Assembly (NCBI RefSeq): GCF_965363235.1
Contig: NC_134839.1
Span: 59,177,560-59,241,559, forward strand
Direction of reading: 5' to 3'
Origin: Mytilus galloprovincialis
Taxonomy: Eukaryota > Mollusca > Bivalvia > Mytilida > Mytilidae
Length of the DNA stretch: 64,000 bases
Shown: positions 11,551 through 21,475 of the stretch, piece by piece
How the letters are laid out: every line of letters begins with the position of its first letter
Numbering within the stretch: position 1 is the stretch's first letter
Translations under genes and position numbers: made by a program
Notes under the pieces: model-generated
Database searches by the model: none
Seen by the model: only the letters and a program-made list of their open reading frames with translations
What the model was told of the DNA's origin: nothing

Positions 11551-12089
11551 GTTGCGTATAATCAACAAAATATATATACTATGTTGATTGTTAATTTTGG
11601 CTGCTAATAATGTTCGTCTTTTTGCTTGCCAACTAAAGTTTACTTTTAGTTACCTAATATGTATAAGCGTGAAACAAAAGAATAATAGAGCGCATGAAAA
11701 ATAAGTGAAATGATAAAGCGATGAATAGTTCTTTTATTCATATTATCCATGCTTACCCATTTTCCAATTAAACTTTGTCATAATAGTTGTTGAATTGTTT
11801 GGTGTATTAACTGTTTTTTTTTTACAGAATCGATGTGCTGTATAGATATTATTGTGCCATTTTTTTGTTAGGTTAATCTGTTCGTCAATTAGAGTAGTTA
11901 TATACCTACATGGTGTAATGTTATTTTTTCAGAACGATATGTTATTTTTTCGAAAAATCGACCCAGACAATACCAAGTTTCAATAATATTTGCTTCAAGG
12001 CACACAATAAGGACCTGTATAAGATCATTATTTCCTTTATTAAAATACACTTTAATTTACTTCTCATAAACATTCCACTTGTATTTTTG

Positions 12090-12500
12090 TCCATCTGATG
12101 AGTTAAGCCCTTTTTCAACTGATTTTTATAGTTCGTTCTTATACCACAGTTATACCACTGTCCCAGGTTAGGGGAGGGTTGAAATCCCGCTAACATGTTT
12201 AACCCCGCCACATTTTTTATGCATGTGTCTGTCCCAAGTCAGGAGGCTGTAATTCATTGGTTGTCGTTTGTTTATGTGTTACATGTTTGTTTTTCGTTCA
12301 TTTTGGTTATTCAATGCCGTTAGTTTTTCTCGTTTGAATTGTTTTACATTGTCATATCGGGGCCTTTTATAGATGACTATGCGGTATGGGCTTTGGTCAT
12401 TGTTGAAGGCCGTACATTGACCTATAGTTGTTAATGTCTGTGTCATTTTGGTCTCTTGTAGACAGTTGTCTCATTGGCAATCATACTACATCTTTTTTTT
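12090..12500 (+). repeat. Dispersed bivalve repeat (copy 1 of a family)
   Basis: It starts near CTGATGAGTTAAGCCCTTTT and ends after CATTGGCAATCATACTACAT. I recognise this as a common mussel interspersed repeat. Related copies lie at 19730-20130 and 21337-21475 (+) and at 20437-20625, 43750-43835 and 48062-48180 (-). A shorter relative shares the AGGGTTGAGATCTCA and CCCAAGTCAGGAG blocks at 29098 and 31365. Non-coding; class not determined. Confidence 0.75.
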
Positions 12501-12579
12501 TTATATTTAATTCGTTTGAAAACTATCATGTGTTGTTGCCAATTGAGGTTCAAAAAGCGATATATACGTATGCTGTTTC

Positions 12580-13440
12580 AGGCGACGGCGGTGTCAACAA
12601 TGTATTAGTTTGTGATTAGGTATAGTTTATGGTGAACCCCAAGTGGTAGCTCAATCATATTTACTATGCAATCGTCTAACCATTGGCAAATCACACTCAT
12701 TTCCATGGAGATTATTTGGGCCTGTTCCCTGAGTCATGGTCCATTGACTTTGAAACTTATGCTCATTTTAAACGTATTGGTTTGTGAAAAATGTCAGTTT
12801 ATGAGGAACCACCAGCGGTACGTCAATGCTATTTGGTATGTAGTTGTATAAGCATTGGCATATCTCATTTCTATGGAGATTATTTGGGCCCGTCCTCTTA
12901 GTCAAGGCCTATTGACTTTGTAAATTTTGCAGAGTTAACATGTATAAGTTTGTGATGGGCTCAGTTGAAGGGGATTATTAGTGGTAGGCCAATATTAATT
13001 GTTAACTAGTTGTATAAGCATTAAAGAATCTCATTTCCATGTAGAATATTTGGCCCCGCCCCCTTAGTCAAGGTCGATTGACTTTCCAACTTTTGTTTAG
13101 TTTACATGTATTAGTTTGTGATTATATCAGTTTAAGATGAACTGCTAATGTTAAGTCAATGATATTTGGTATTCAAATTTATAGGCATTTGCAAGTATCA
13201 TTTCCATGATATGGAGATTATATAGCTCCACCCCCTCTCCATGGTTCATTGACTTTGAAACTTTTACATGGTTTACAAAATAATGTTTGTGTTTTGGTTT
13301 GTTTAAAGGGAACGACTTATCATTAGTCAATGATATATGGTATGCAGTTGTATTAGCATTGGTACATCTCATTTACATGGAGATTGTTAAGCCATGTACC
13401 TCAGTCATGGTTCATTAACTACATTTTTTCCCCCACTTAT
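12580..13440 (+). repeat. Degenerate tandem satellite, about 170-bp period, five copies
   Basis: The block CATTGGCA..TCATTTCCATGGAGATTATTTGGGCC recurs near 12680, 12853, 13018, 13186 and 13355, spacings of 165 to 173 bp. Each is followed by a GTCA(T/A)GG..CATTGACTTTGAAACTTTTG block and then TTAGTTTGTGATTA. Copies differ at many positions, so the array is old. A partial second locus lies at 24260-24530, where the same leader (GGCGGCGGTGCCAACACGGT) precedes the repeat. Confidence 0.85.
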
Positions 13441-13596
13441 ATAACATGTTAAGTATTGCTATTTTAATTTCAACATTTGCATAATCAAAATTACAAAAAA
13501 GCGAAACATATCTCTGTGATAACAGTTTATTTCTTTATTCACCATATATCGCAGGTTTAAGGCAGAAATAATCCTTTCCTCTGTTTATTGGACTGA

Positions 13597-13700
13597 AATA
13601 CCAAAAGGAGTAGGTCCGGTAAGGACCGATTTTGGCCACAAATTTAAGGTTCATCTGACGAAAGATTTTGACCACTTTTTAAACACTTAAGTGTCTATTT
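13597..13700 (+). repeat. Dispersed repeat fragment (AGTAGGTCCGGTAAGGACC)
   Basis: The segment around AGTAGGTCCGGTAAGGACCG aligns with 61446-61510 (AGTAAGTTCTGTAAGGACC). I recognise it as a recurring bivalve repeat. No coding content. Confidence 0.6.
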
Positions 13701-13805
13701 CATTTAAATCAATTAGTTTATGTGAAAGATTTTAACTGATTTAGTCATTAAAAACGATCCGATTCAAGCTCAAATATGAATAATCCACCAAATATGCCAA
13801 AAATA

Positions 13806-13912
13806 AAAGTGGCCGCATCCGTGTTCATCCTCAACCTTTATATATGTTATGTATTATCATAAAATACAACTTACTTTCAATATTAAGGATGAACACGAAT
13901 GCGGCCACTTTC
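13806..13912. repeat. Foldback element beside the LINE fragment
   Basis: Left arm AAAGTGGCCGCATCCGTGTT and right arm (ending GAATGCGGCCACTTT) are complementary over about 27 bp around an AT-rich loop of roughly 50 bp. The right arm abuts the LINE remnant, so the last residues of that open frame (ESGRIRVHP) come from this element. Confidence 0.8.
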
Positions 13913-14183
13913 GTTTAACACGAAAACCGTATAAAATTTAACTAAAAAGCTGGAATCAGCTAGGATATCAAGTCTTTGTAAGTCTTTTTCTAAAATGTTT
14001 ATATTATCTCTTTTTTCCTTAGCTTTAGATTTGCAATAATTAATTGAAATATCTCTTACCTCAGTTTTAAAGTTATCCCATAGTAGGTCGAGATCGGGAT
14101 AATTTATACTTTTATTTTTATAATTAGTTATCAAATTAGAAATTGTTTTCACATAGTCCTCATTATTTAATATACTTATTTTC
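13913..14183 (-). mobile_element. LINE (L1/Tx1-like) ORF2 fragment
   Basis: Minus-strand translation from about 14178 to 13913 gives a stretch with LWDNFKTEVRDISINYCKSK and ILEKDLQRLD. I recognise this as the linker between the endonuclease and reverse transcriptase domains of L1-type non-LTR retrotransposons common in bivalves. Only about 85 codons remain. No endonuclease or YxDD motif is present, so it is a 5'- and 3'-truncated dead fragment. Assignment rests on recalled family sequence. Confidence 0.6.
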
Positions 14184-14426
14184 TACAGAATAACATCCAC
14201 GAACTGTAAAATGGGAAGGGGATATACTATTTAATCCTGACTTCTGCGTTTTATAAAAAAAAAATGGTATTACCAGACAAAAGAGTGAAAACAATTCTTC
14301 TAAATTGTTCGTTTAAAAATTTGTTATCTGCTTTTCAACGTTAAAAATTTCATGTATATAAACAAACAAAAATAGCATCCCTCCTTCATAAACAAAGTTG
14401 ATACATTAAATTAATTACAAAAACTA

Positions 14427-14500
14427 AATTCATCATAGATACCAGGATTAAAATTTTATGTTTGTTCTAGACGCGCGTTTATTCTAATCTATGAGGTATA
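14427..14500 (+). repeat. ACGCGCGTTT repeat family, short degenerate copy
   Basis: CATCATAGATACCAGGATTA followed by AGACGCGCGTTT is the head of a very common mussel repeat. Better copies lie at 43029, 54843 and 56174 (+) and at 44900-45400 and 56318-56580 (-). Confidence 0.75.
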
Positions 14501-16090
14501 AAAGCCTTCTTCTTTCAAAATTCAAAGTTTGGTAAACAGTTAAGTGACTTGCATTTTTTTAACACCATAATAATTCAATTGTGTCTTGCTTCATGCAGTT
14601 AAAGCAATATTTCTATTGAAACTGGACATTTATTTCTAAAGTTCATATATCTAGATTAATAAGGGAGTTTTACTACACCTGACAAAAGGGCCATAGGGTG
14701 TATTTAAACCTAAACACATCATCAGCAAAGAATATCAAACTTTATTGTGGCCGGTAAAATATGATTGAAATAATGTAAATTTTTGCAGAAACTAATATTA
14801 TTTTGTAGACGGTATGAGTCACATAATGCATATGTTAAGGGTTTTCTTGTATAACATACCTCGGGTTTTATGATTGCCCAGAGAAAGACCTCCATACGGT
14901 CGGTCTTTCGTTTGATCAATCATGACACCCTCGGTGATATACTTAAAGAAAAACCTTAAAATATCAATACATTTCTGGAGATTTGAAAGAAAAAGAAATG
15001 TTTTGTATATTTATATATTTCAAAGTAAGATAAGATATTAAAGATATATTAAACATTTGCACCTTTTTAAAAGTTAGTATATTGTTAATTGAAGTTCGGC
15101 TTTTGGTTACCACAAATTACCTAAACTTTCACTAAATTCTTTCTTAGATACAAGTCGTAATTGATGTCGATGTACCTGTAAAATTCTTATATGACGATCC
15201 ATGTAAACTGATTGATCCTTTCGATTTAGCGCCGTAGAAAGATATTCGAATATAGTTTTGTCCTACATCCTGTCAAAGTATTACATTTATGTTCAGGAAT
15301 TCACAAATTCACGCTTTTCACAAACTTTTTATGAAGTCTTAACACTTATAATCAATAAATCGATTGGATATGCACTTATTGAAACTTTGGTCTGGGGAGC
15401 ATGATTTATTAAAAAGTTGTTATTACCTTTTAACTTTAAAATACAATACCTGCGAAATTTCTTATATCAGTACTGTGTGTCTTTTGTCATCTTCATTTTA
15501 GTATTCTATCTTTTGAATTGCAGTAAACCAAATTTTATCTGAAATAATCATTTTGATCTGAACATCATTTTAAAAGCCTGATTGATCTATAATTCAGACA
15601 CATTTAGTTTTTCATTCAATTTTCAGACTTATCCAGTGCTGTTGGTGCAGTACTGTTCAGATAATTTGGTTACAGTTAATCAATTACCGTTTATTAGCTT
15701 TTGAGACAACTTAGTATGGTGTTTATATGAACAGGTAAATAACTGCACAGTTGGAAGAGAAAACTTAATGTTGGGACAAGTTTGCTATTTCGCCTCATGG
15801 AAAAAGGTGACATCTCAATTTGTCGATACAGGAAAATAAATGTACTAACATGGTATTTATCCCCTGGTATTTGTCTTAATTGTTTTTGGTTTAGCACCAC
15901 TGTTGGAAGAGCTATGCCTCTTTTTGTTCACAAATTTACTTAAAGGAAAAACGTATTTCTTCAAGGGATATCAATTCACAAAATAAAATTACCTTTAATA
16001 GTATAAACTAAAATTCTTTTGCATGCTAACTTTCTACGAAAATGAACAGAAAATTGTCTTTTAAAATTTGTATGCTTACATGCATTTCCT
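14501..16090. other. No gene recognised
   Basis: AT-rich sequence with short unrelated open frames. No repeat or RNA signature identified. Confidence 0.5.
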
Positions 16091-16099
16091 ATCATGATT

Positions 16100-16570
16100 T
16101 TCTTGATAGAGGGTTGCTGCTCACAAGGAAGCTATTAAAAAAGAGTTCCAAATGGTGAGGTTGAAATCATTCCTTCGTAAATTTAACGGACGCCATCACG
16201 AGTTGGTTGACCGTTATGGAATAACTGTTTCACAAATGATATCGGATATGTTCCTTACATCGTAATTACAATTCCCTTCCCTTTCATGAACGTGACCTAC
16301 CGAATTAGACTATTTACCGGATTTGTTATCCCATAAGCAACACGACGAGTGCCACATGTGGAGCAGGATATGCTTACCCTTTCGGAGCACCTGAGATCAC
16401 CCCTAGTTTCTGGTGGGGTTCTTATTCTTATTCTTGCTTATTCTGTAGTTGTCTATGTTGTGTCATGTTTACTATTGTTTGTCTGTTTTTAGCCATGGCG
16501 TTGTCAGTTTATTTTCGATTTATGAGTTTGACTGTCCCTCTGGTATATTTCGTCCCTCTTTTCTTTCAAT
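16100..16570 (+). mobile_element. Retroelement fossil: end of RT-type ORF plus 3' tail
   Basis: The segment to about 16265 encodes, with damage, the ending I associate with a bivalve reverse-transcriptase-type protein (LDRGLLLTRKLL, then GRHHELVDRYGI). A non-coding tail follows (GTGCCACATGTGGAGCAGGA, later AGCCATGGCGTTGTCAGTTT). Tail-only copies lie at 42148-42391 (+) and 38918-39195 (-), and a poor one near 9200. The family (Penelope-like versus non-LTR) is not settled from this piece. It is a broken remnant of unknown age. Confidence 0.6.
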
Positions 16571-17620
16571 GAACCAAAGGAAATTCGAAATCCTCTGGGA
16601 ATAAGATTTGAGAACAATTTTCGACACGACACAAATTTTACAAATATTTGTTTCTTCTGAATTTGATTGGTATACATTTTTCTAAACCATTACAATTACT
16701 ATTATTTGCTTAATTTCTGCATAAAGATTAGCAGATTAGTTTGCACAATTTTGATTACTCTTATAATATGGACAATTGATATAACACATACATTAAGAAT
16801 TCAATTGAAAATTAACTCTACAATTATCCCTTCTAAAGTATCATTCATCCATGTTCTAGCTGATTTTTATATGGCAATGAGAATTTTCTTTTTAATACTT
16901 AAATTGATTTACCAATTGGTACATTAATACGACTCATTTCCTTTGGTTCTATCGTTTTTTTTTAAGGCTGCTAAGGCCGCCAACCGGAAATAGCAAAATA
17001 GATTTCTATTATTTTTTTATAATTTTTATTTAATAAGATTCATTCCCTTCGGTTTAACAGTTCAAAGTACTAACCATCTTACAAAGTTGTTTTTTCGCAT
17101 AATTCATTACAGTTTTTAAATAATAAACAAATGCAGGACTGAAAATTTCAACAGTTCATTTGTCAACCAACCTTTTCATATCAATATCATGTCTTTTTAA
17201 ATCTTGTAAATTTGGCATTTTTATAGATTTTCTATGGCTGATTATTGATCCTGTTTACAGTTTTTCCCTTTCTATTAAAGTTTATCCATATGTTATGTTA
17301 TGGCCATGACTGTCATGTTTGATGATAACCATTATTGAAATCACAAACTGAAAAGAAGCTACCAAGTGTTCTGATGCTGTCTCATATGCAATTACTAACA
17401 TATAAATTATAAATGTAATAAAGAATGTTAAAGCCCTTAACAGTTTATAAATTGATTAAATAATTCCAATAAGATGTTATCAATTTGTCATGTATGTGTC
17501 AATAGGTTTACGAGTCATATATTTTAATTTCGACTCTGACTACATATCCAATAACAAGCTAAAATTCGTTAATGCTTGAACAAGTTTTACTGTGACCAAT
17601 TGCACATAAAGATATCCCTA
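16571..17620. other. No gene recognised
   Basis: AT-rich; the 86-codon frame at 16667-16927 has hydrophobic, low-complexity composition and no recognisable similarity. Confidence 0.45.
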
Positions 17621-17621
17621 C

Positions 17622-17960
17622 TGTAGTTTAGTTAGTTTAAACATATTTATTTATAATGGATTGGGAAACAATTTTTGAAATTTATATTAATCCCTTTCCA
17701 CTTTGCGGGTGCGAGTTCTGCCTTGTAGCAGCGTTAGCCTGCTCTTTTTTTGAAGTCTACAATGGTGTCTTTAACGTGCAAGAGATATGGCTCGCACTTA
17801 ACATGGGTCAACCATTTATCGTCTCCTTCCGACGGACTATCATTGTTTCTTCAAGATTATACTCGCAAATGGTGTCAAGGGAGAGCCGACAATTAAGTCC
17901 CCTGAAATTTTCATCTCGGAACGGTAATCTAACCAGGAACCCTACTGTATGTAAATGAGA
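17622..17960 (-). repeat. Dispersed repeat (CCCGCAAAGTGGAAAGGGAT), long copy
   Basis: Read on the - strand, the segment 17632-17710 contains GCAAAGTGGAAAGGGATTAA and TCCCAATCCATTATAAATAA. These blocks reappear on the + strand at 30648-30760. The open frame of 100 codons on the + strand here is the antisense of this repeat and is not a gene. Confidence 0.7.
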
Positions 17961-17980
17961 ATTAAAGTTGATGAGCTATA

Positions 17981-18100
17981 AATAAAACGTAAAATTGCCA
18001 AAATCCAAGGGAAATTCAAATCTGAAAGACCTTTATAAAAATTTCTAAATTAAAAGCTCAAACATATCTAACGAATGGAAACAACTGACTTGGTACAGGT
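17981..18100 (+). repeat. Dispersed repeat (AAAATtcC..GAACTCCGAGGAAA family), degenerate
   Basis: A degenerate copy of a short mussel repeat typified by AATACCGAACTCCGAGGAAA and AGCTCAAACACATCAAACGA. Other copies lie at 45765-45860, 55025-55240 (two in tandem) and 61115-61150. Confidence 0.55.
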
Positions 18101-18458
18101 AATTTCTTATCTCGAAAATGGTGGCTTCAACCTGGTTTTATAGCTAGCTAAACCTCTCATTTGTATGACAGTCGCATAGACTTCGATTATACTGACAGCA
18201 AAGTGTAAAAACGTCAAAATTTGGGTACAGCAGTCGACTTTGTAATATAATCTCAATCACTATAAAACAAACAACTGTGTAAACAAAGAAACTCAAAATG
18301 GCATTCAGACCAAGTATATGAAGAAAAACGAAAGCCAAGAATTCAAAATTGACCAAAAACAAGGTTGGAAATGAACAACAAGTAGAGAAAACCGGGTTTT
18401 CTCCTTACCGCTTTATTGTTAAAATGATTTAAGTTTGATTATTATTATTTTTGAACTG

Positions 18459-18760
18459 ATATTCAACTTAAGATTTATGATTTAAAGGCATATTGTGCAT
18501 TATAAATTACCTTGTCAAATAAATTTCAAACCCTTGATAGCATGACTGAACCTTTTCATATTATGTAAACATGAAAAACTTGAGAACTAAGCTTATTCCA
18601 TGCAGGAATGGACGAAGGCAACTAACGTTAACTTAGTCCATACTTGCATCATGATAATATGAAAAGGTTCAGTCATACTATCAAGTGTTTGTAATTTATT
18701 TAATAATGTAGATTATAATGCACAACATGCCTATTAATCATAAATTTAAGGTTGAATATA
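18459..18760. repeat. 300-bp palindromic foldback element
   Basis: The two arms (about 18459-18575 and 18650-18760) are inverted copies. The best part is GATAGCATGACTGAACCTTT, mirrored near 18660-18693, and the similarity runs outward through GGCATATTGTGCATTATAA and GATATTCAACTTA. The loop is about 75 bp. No ORF inside. Likely a non-autonomous foldback transposon, or two nested inverted copies. Confidence 0.85.
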
Positions 18761-18936
18761 AAAAAATTAACGAAGAAGAAAATAAATTAAATGATCATAG
18801 TAACATCACATTAAAAAAAATATGGAGTAATGCAGTTTGCTAAATTTGATGCTGGTATCCAGTTTTATTTATTGCCATGCTCGAAGCATAATAACACTGT
18901 GGGGAGATATATAAGTACTAATCCAAGTCATAAGTA

Positions 18937-19137
18937 TACCGTGTAGCGGGTTATTTTCCCGGGGTGTCAATTTTTGCTTATTTTCGCGGATAGAACAAAA
19001 TCGCCCAAACAAATTCCTAAATTTAAAAGTGTACATACAAATGTATTACAGTTTTGAATCCGCCAAAATATTTCAAATATCTTGTTCAATGAAAATAGCG
19101 AAATCGTATACTCGCAAAAGTAACCCGCTATACGGTA
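18937..19137. mobile_element. MITE with TACCGTGTAGCGGG termini, TA-flanked
   Basis: The 201-bp element begins TACCGTGTAGCGGGTTA and ends TAACCCGCTATACGGTA, near-perfect terminal inverted repeats. TA directly flanks both ends (18935-18936 and 19138-19139), consistent with a Tc1/mariner-type target duplication. There is no transposase. A relative lies inverted at 61195-61368. Confidence 0.8.
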
Positions 19138-19337
19138 TAATAAAAATGGATAAACAGTCAAGGTTTAAAATATACATGGACAAAAAGGGATACGTAATCA
19201 AAATGATAAACAACGTCAGTACCTAGAATCTATAGTTCAAGACCACGTGTATTACTTCTGAAGCTGATATGGAATATTTATCAACAAGGTATTGGTATCT
19301 TCCAATGAACTTTTTTGGAAGCAAGACGTTCTTAAAC

Positions 19338-19373
19338 ATATTCTTGACTCATCAACTGATGAGTCAAGAATAT
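19338..19373. repeat. Perfect 17-bp hairpin
   Basis: ATATTCTTGACTCATCA, a two-base AC loop, then the exact complement. It is followed by a TA microsatellite. It may be a cruciform-forming remnant; no function is implied. Confidence 0.85.
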
Positions 19374-19729
19374 ATATATATCCATGACGTTATAGAAGAA
19401 CGAAAACACCAATTTGATTCATGTACTGTTAGCGTGCTCACATGAAAGTTGATTCCAAATTTCAGAAAGCCTTTATTTGTAGTTTCTTAGAAATAATGTG
19501 ACAAAATATTCAGATTTCATGCATGGCCATTACGTATAAACTATGTAATTATGATACTAGTATGTAAGACTGAATATTTCATAATTGATTGAAAGTGAAT
19601 TGTCAGTTCTGATCTTACCTGAGGGAAAATAACTGCAAATTAAATTTACTGAAAGACATATTCAGTCTTTTGAGAGTTGTGCAGATCAAAATTACCGTTT
19701 CAGAACAAAATTCGTTTACTATTGTTCGC

Positions 19730-20130
19730 GTTGATCTGATGAGTTAAGCTATTTCTTCTTTACAGGTTGTTCTTATGTTTCGCCGATACTCCTAAGTCCT
19801 TAGTACTGTGATGGTTAAGGCTCTCAAACATTTTTAATCCCGCCGGTTTTTTTTACGTACGTGTCACAATCCATGAGCATGTAATGCAGTGAGTGTCGTT
19901 AGTTGTTATCTGTTATATCCGTTTTTCGTTTTTTGTTTCATAAATCAGACCGTTGTTTTTTTGGTTTTTTTTTAATCGTTTCACTTTTTTGTAACTTCGA
20001 GTTCTTTCATAGCTGACTGTATACGGTTTGGTTTTTGCTATAAAAATTAAAGTCAATCGCGTTGTTTGGACTATGTGGACTCGTTATTTTATTGCCAATC
20101 TCACTCCATTTACTCATTTCAAATCATGTA
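19730..20130 (+). repeat. Dispersed bivalve repeat, degenerate copy of the 12090 family
   Basis: Shares CTGATGAGTTAAGC, TTTAATCCCGCC and CATAGCTGACTGTATACGGTTT with 12090-12500 but is more decayed. The 126-codon frame at 20028-20408 starts inside it and is not supported as a gene. Confidence 0.65.
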
Positions 20131-20436
20131 GGGGATATCAGTGTCAGCGATCATATTTTGCCTATTCCACCTTACCTGAAATGAACGAATGGTGTTTTAT
20201 TTTTGTTTGTAACACATATGGCAATATTGTCGAAATTGTTTTCTTACAAAAAATATATTGCCATTCTATGAAAAAATATATCATTGATATGTTTTTCATA
20301 ATAACAACGTATCGCGCTATTCTGTTAGAAAGAAATCGCTCTGAAATAATAAAAGATGTTCATTCTGTTACACATAATTATGGCTTAAAATGCAACTTAA
20401 TACATTGAAAAATCACTGTCTTTGCTGAATGAATGA

Positions 20437-20625
20437 AAAATGACGAGTTATTGTGGTATGAGTGCCAATTAGACAACTCTCCATCCAAGTCACAATTTAT
20501 AAAAGTAAACCATTACAGGTCAAGGTATGGTCTTCAACACGGAGCCTTGGCTCAAACCGAACAGCAAGCTATAAAAGGCTCCAAAAATATACTAGTGTAA
20601 AACCATTCAAACGGAAAACCACTAA
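20437..20625 (-). repeat. Dispersed bivalve repeat of the 12090 family, inverted copy
   Basis: TGGTATGAGTGCCAATTAGA and GACAACTCTCC, with later CTATAAAAGGCTCC, are the reverse complement of the 12360-12500 segment. It abuts the foldback that starts at 20630. Confidence 0.65.
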
Positions 20626-20629
20626 CTAG

Positions 20630-21147
20630 CTTAATTGGTTGCTGGAAATTGTAGGTAGCTTGAGTCCGCTAAAACTTTAAGCTTTCCGAAAACACACTGT
20701 GGAAAATCAAATTAGATGTGTGGATTATATATTTTGAATCCATACACAAAACTAAAATGCATGATCCTGATTTACGTACAAAACATAACTCATCTCGATG
20801 AACATTTCATTGAAAAACACAACGTTTATAATGATTATCTCGCTTTTAATACTTTGAATTTAAATTTACACAGATGGTAACATACAAGTCATTTTTTAAT
20901 GATGTCTTATAACAAGAACAAAAAATAGTAGTAGAGTCTGTTATATTTCATTTTTTTCCGGAAATTATAATAATACCAATAACTTAGTATAAACAAGACG
21001 CTTACAAGGAGGAAAGTTAGTTTTTTTTTAGTTTTGTGTTTGGATTCAAAATATATAATCCACACATCTAATTTGATTTTCCACAGTGTGTTTTCGAAAA
21101 GCTTTTAACGGACTCAAGCTACCTACAATTTCCATCAACCAATTTCA
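20630..21147. repeat. Foldback element with about 120-bp arms
   Basis: Left arm 20630-20757 and right arm about 21027-21147 are inverted copies (for example AAATTGTAGGTAGCTTGAGT and CTGTGGAAAATCAAATTAGA in the left arm), separated by about 270 bp of AT-rich spacer. Arm identity is high, so this is younger than the 18459 palindrome. No ORF of note. Confidence 0.85.
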
Positions 21148-21336
21148 AGTTAACTGACATTTTCTTTATATCTTTCTTTCCTAACTTTTCATGTTTTGTT
21201 TATCGTTGTAAGATTACAAAATGAATGTTTTACTGCCAGAACAGGTTTTCTTTCCCTCTTCTATTGAAGTAATATGGACGATGAAACACAAGATAACATA
21301 AGTAATGTGGCGTGTCTGCCTCCCTGTTAGTCGACA

Positions 21337-21475
21337 TAATAAGTATAACTCACTATGCGGTATGAAGTTTTGCTCATTTTTAAAGGTCGTGTGGTGACCT
21401 AAAGTTGTTGTCTTCTATACCATTTTGGTCTCAGGTAAGGAGTTGTTTCATTGGCAATCATGCACCTTCTTGTAT
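21337..21475 (+). repeat. Dispersed bivalve repeat of the 12090 family, 3' part
   Basis: CACTATGCGGTATGAAGTTT, then CATTTTGGTCTCAGG and TTTCATTGGCAATCATGCA, match 12370-12490. Confidence 0.65.

Noticed and set aside
17656-17958. 100-codon frame rich in Cys and Arg
   Set aside because: Antisense of a dispersed repeat whose sense copy lies at 30648.
20028-20408. 126-codon frame
   Set aside because: Begins inside a dispersed repeat, continues into AT-rich sequence, and has no domain or splice support.
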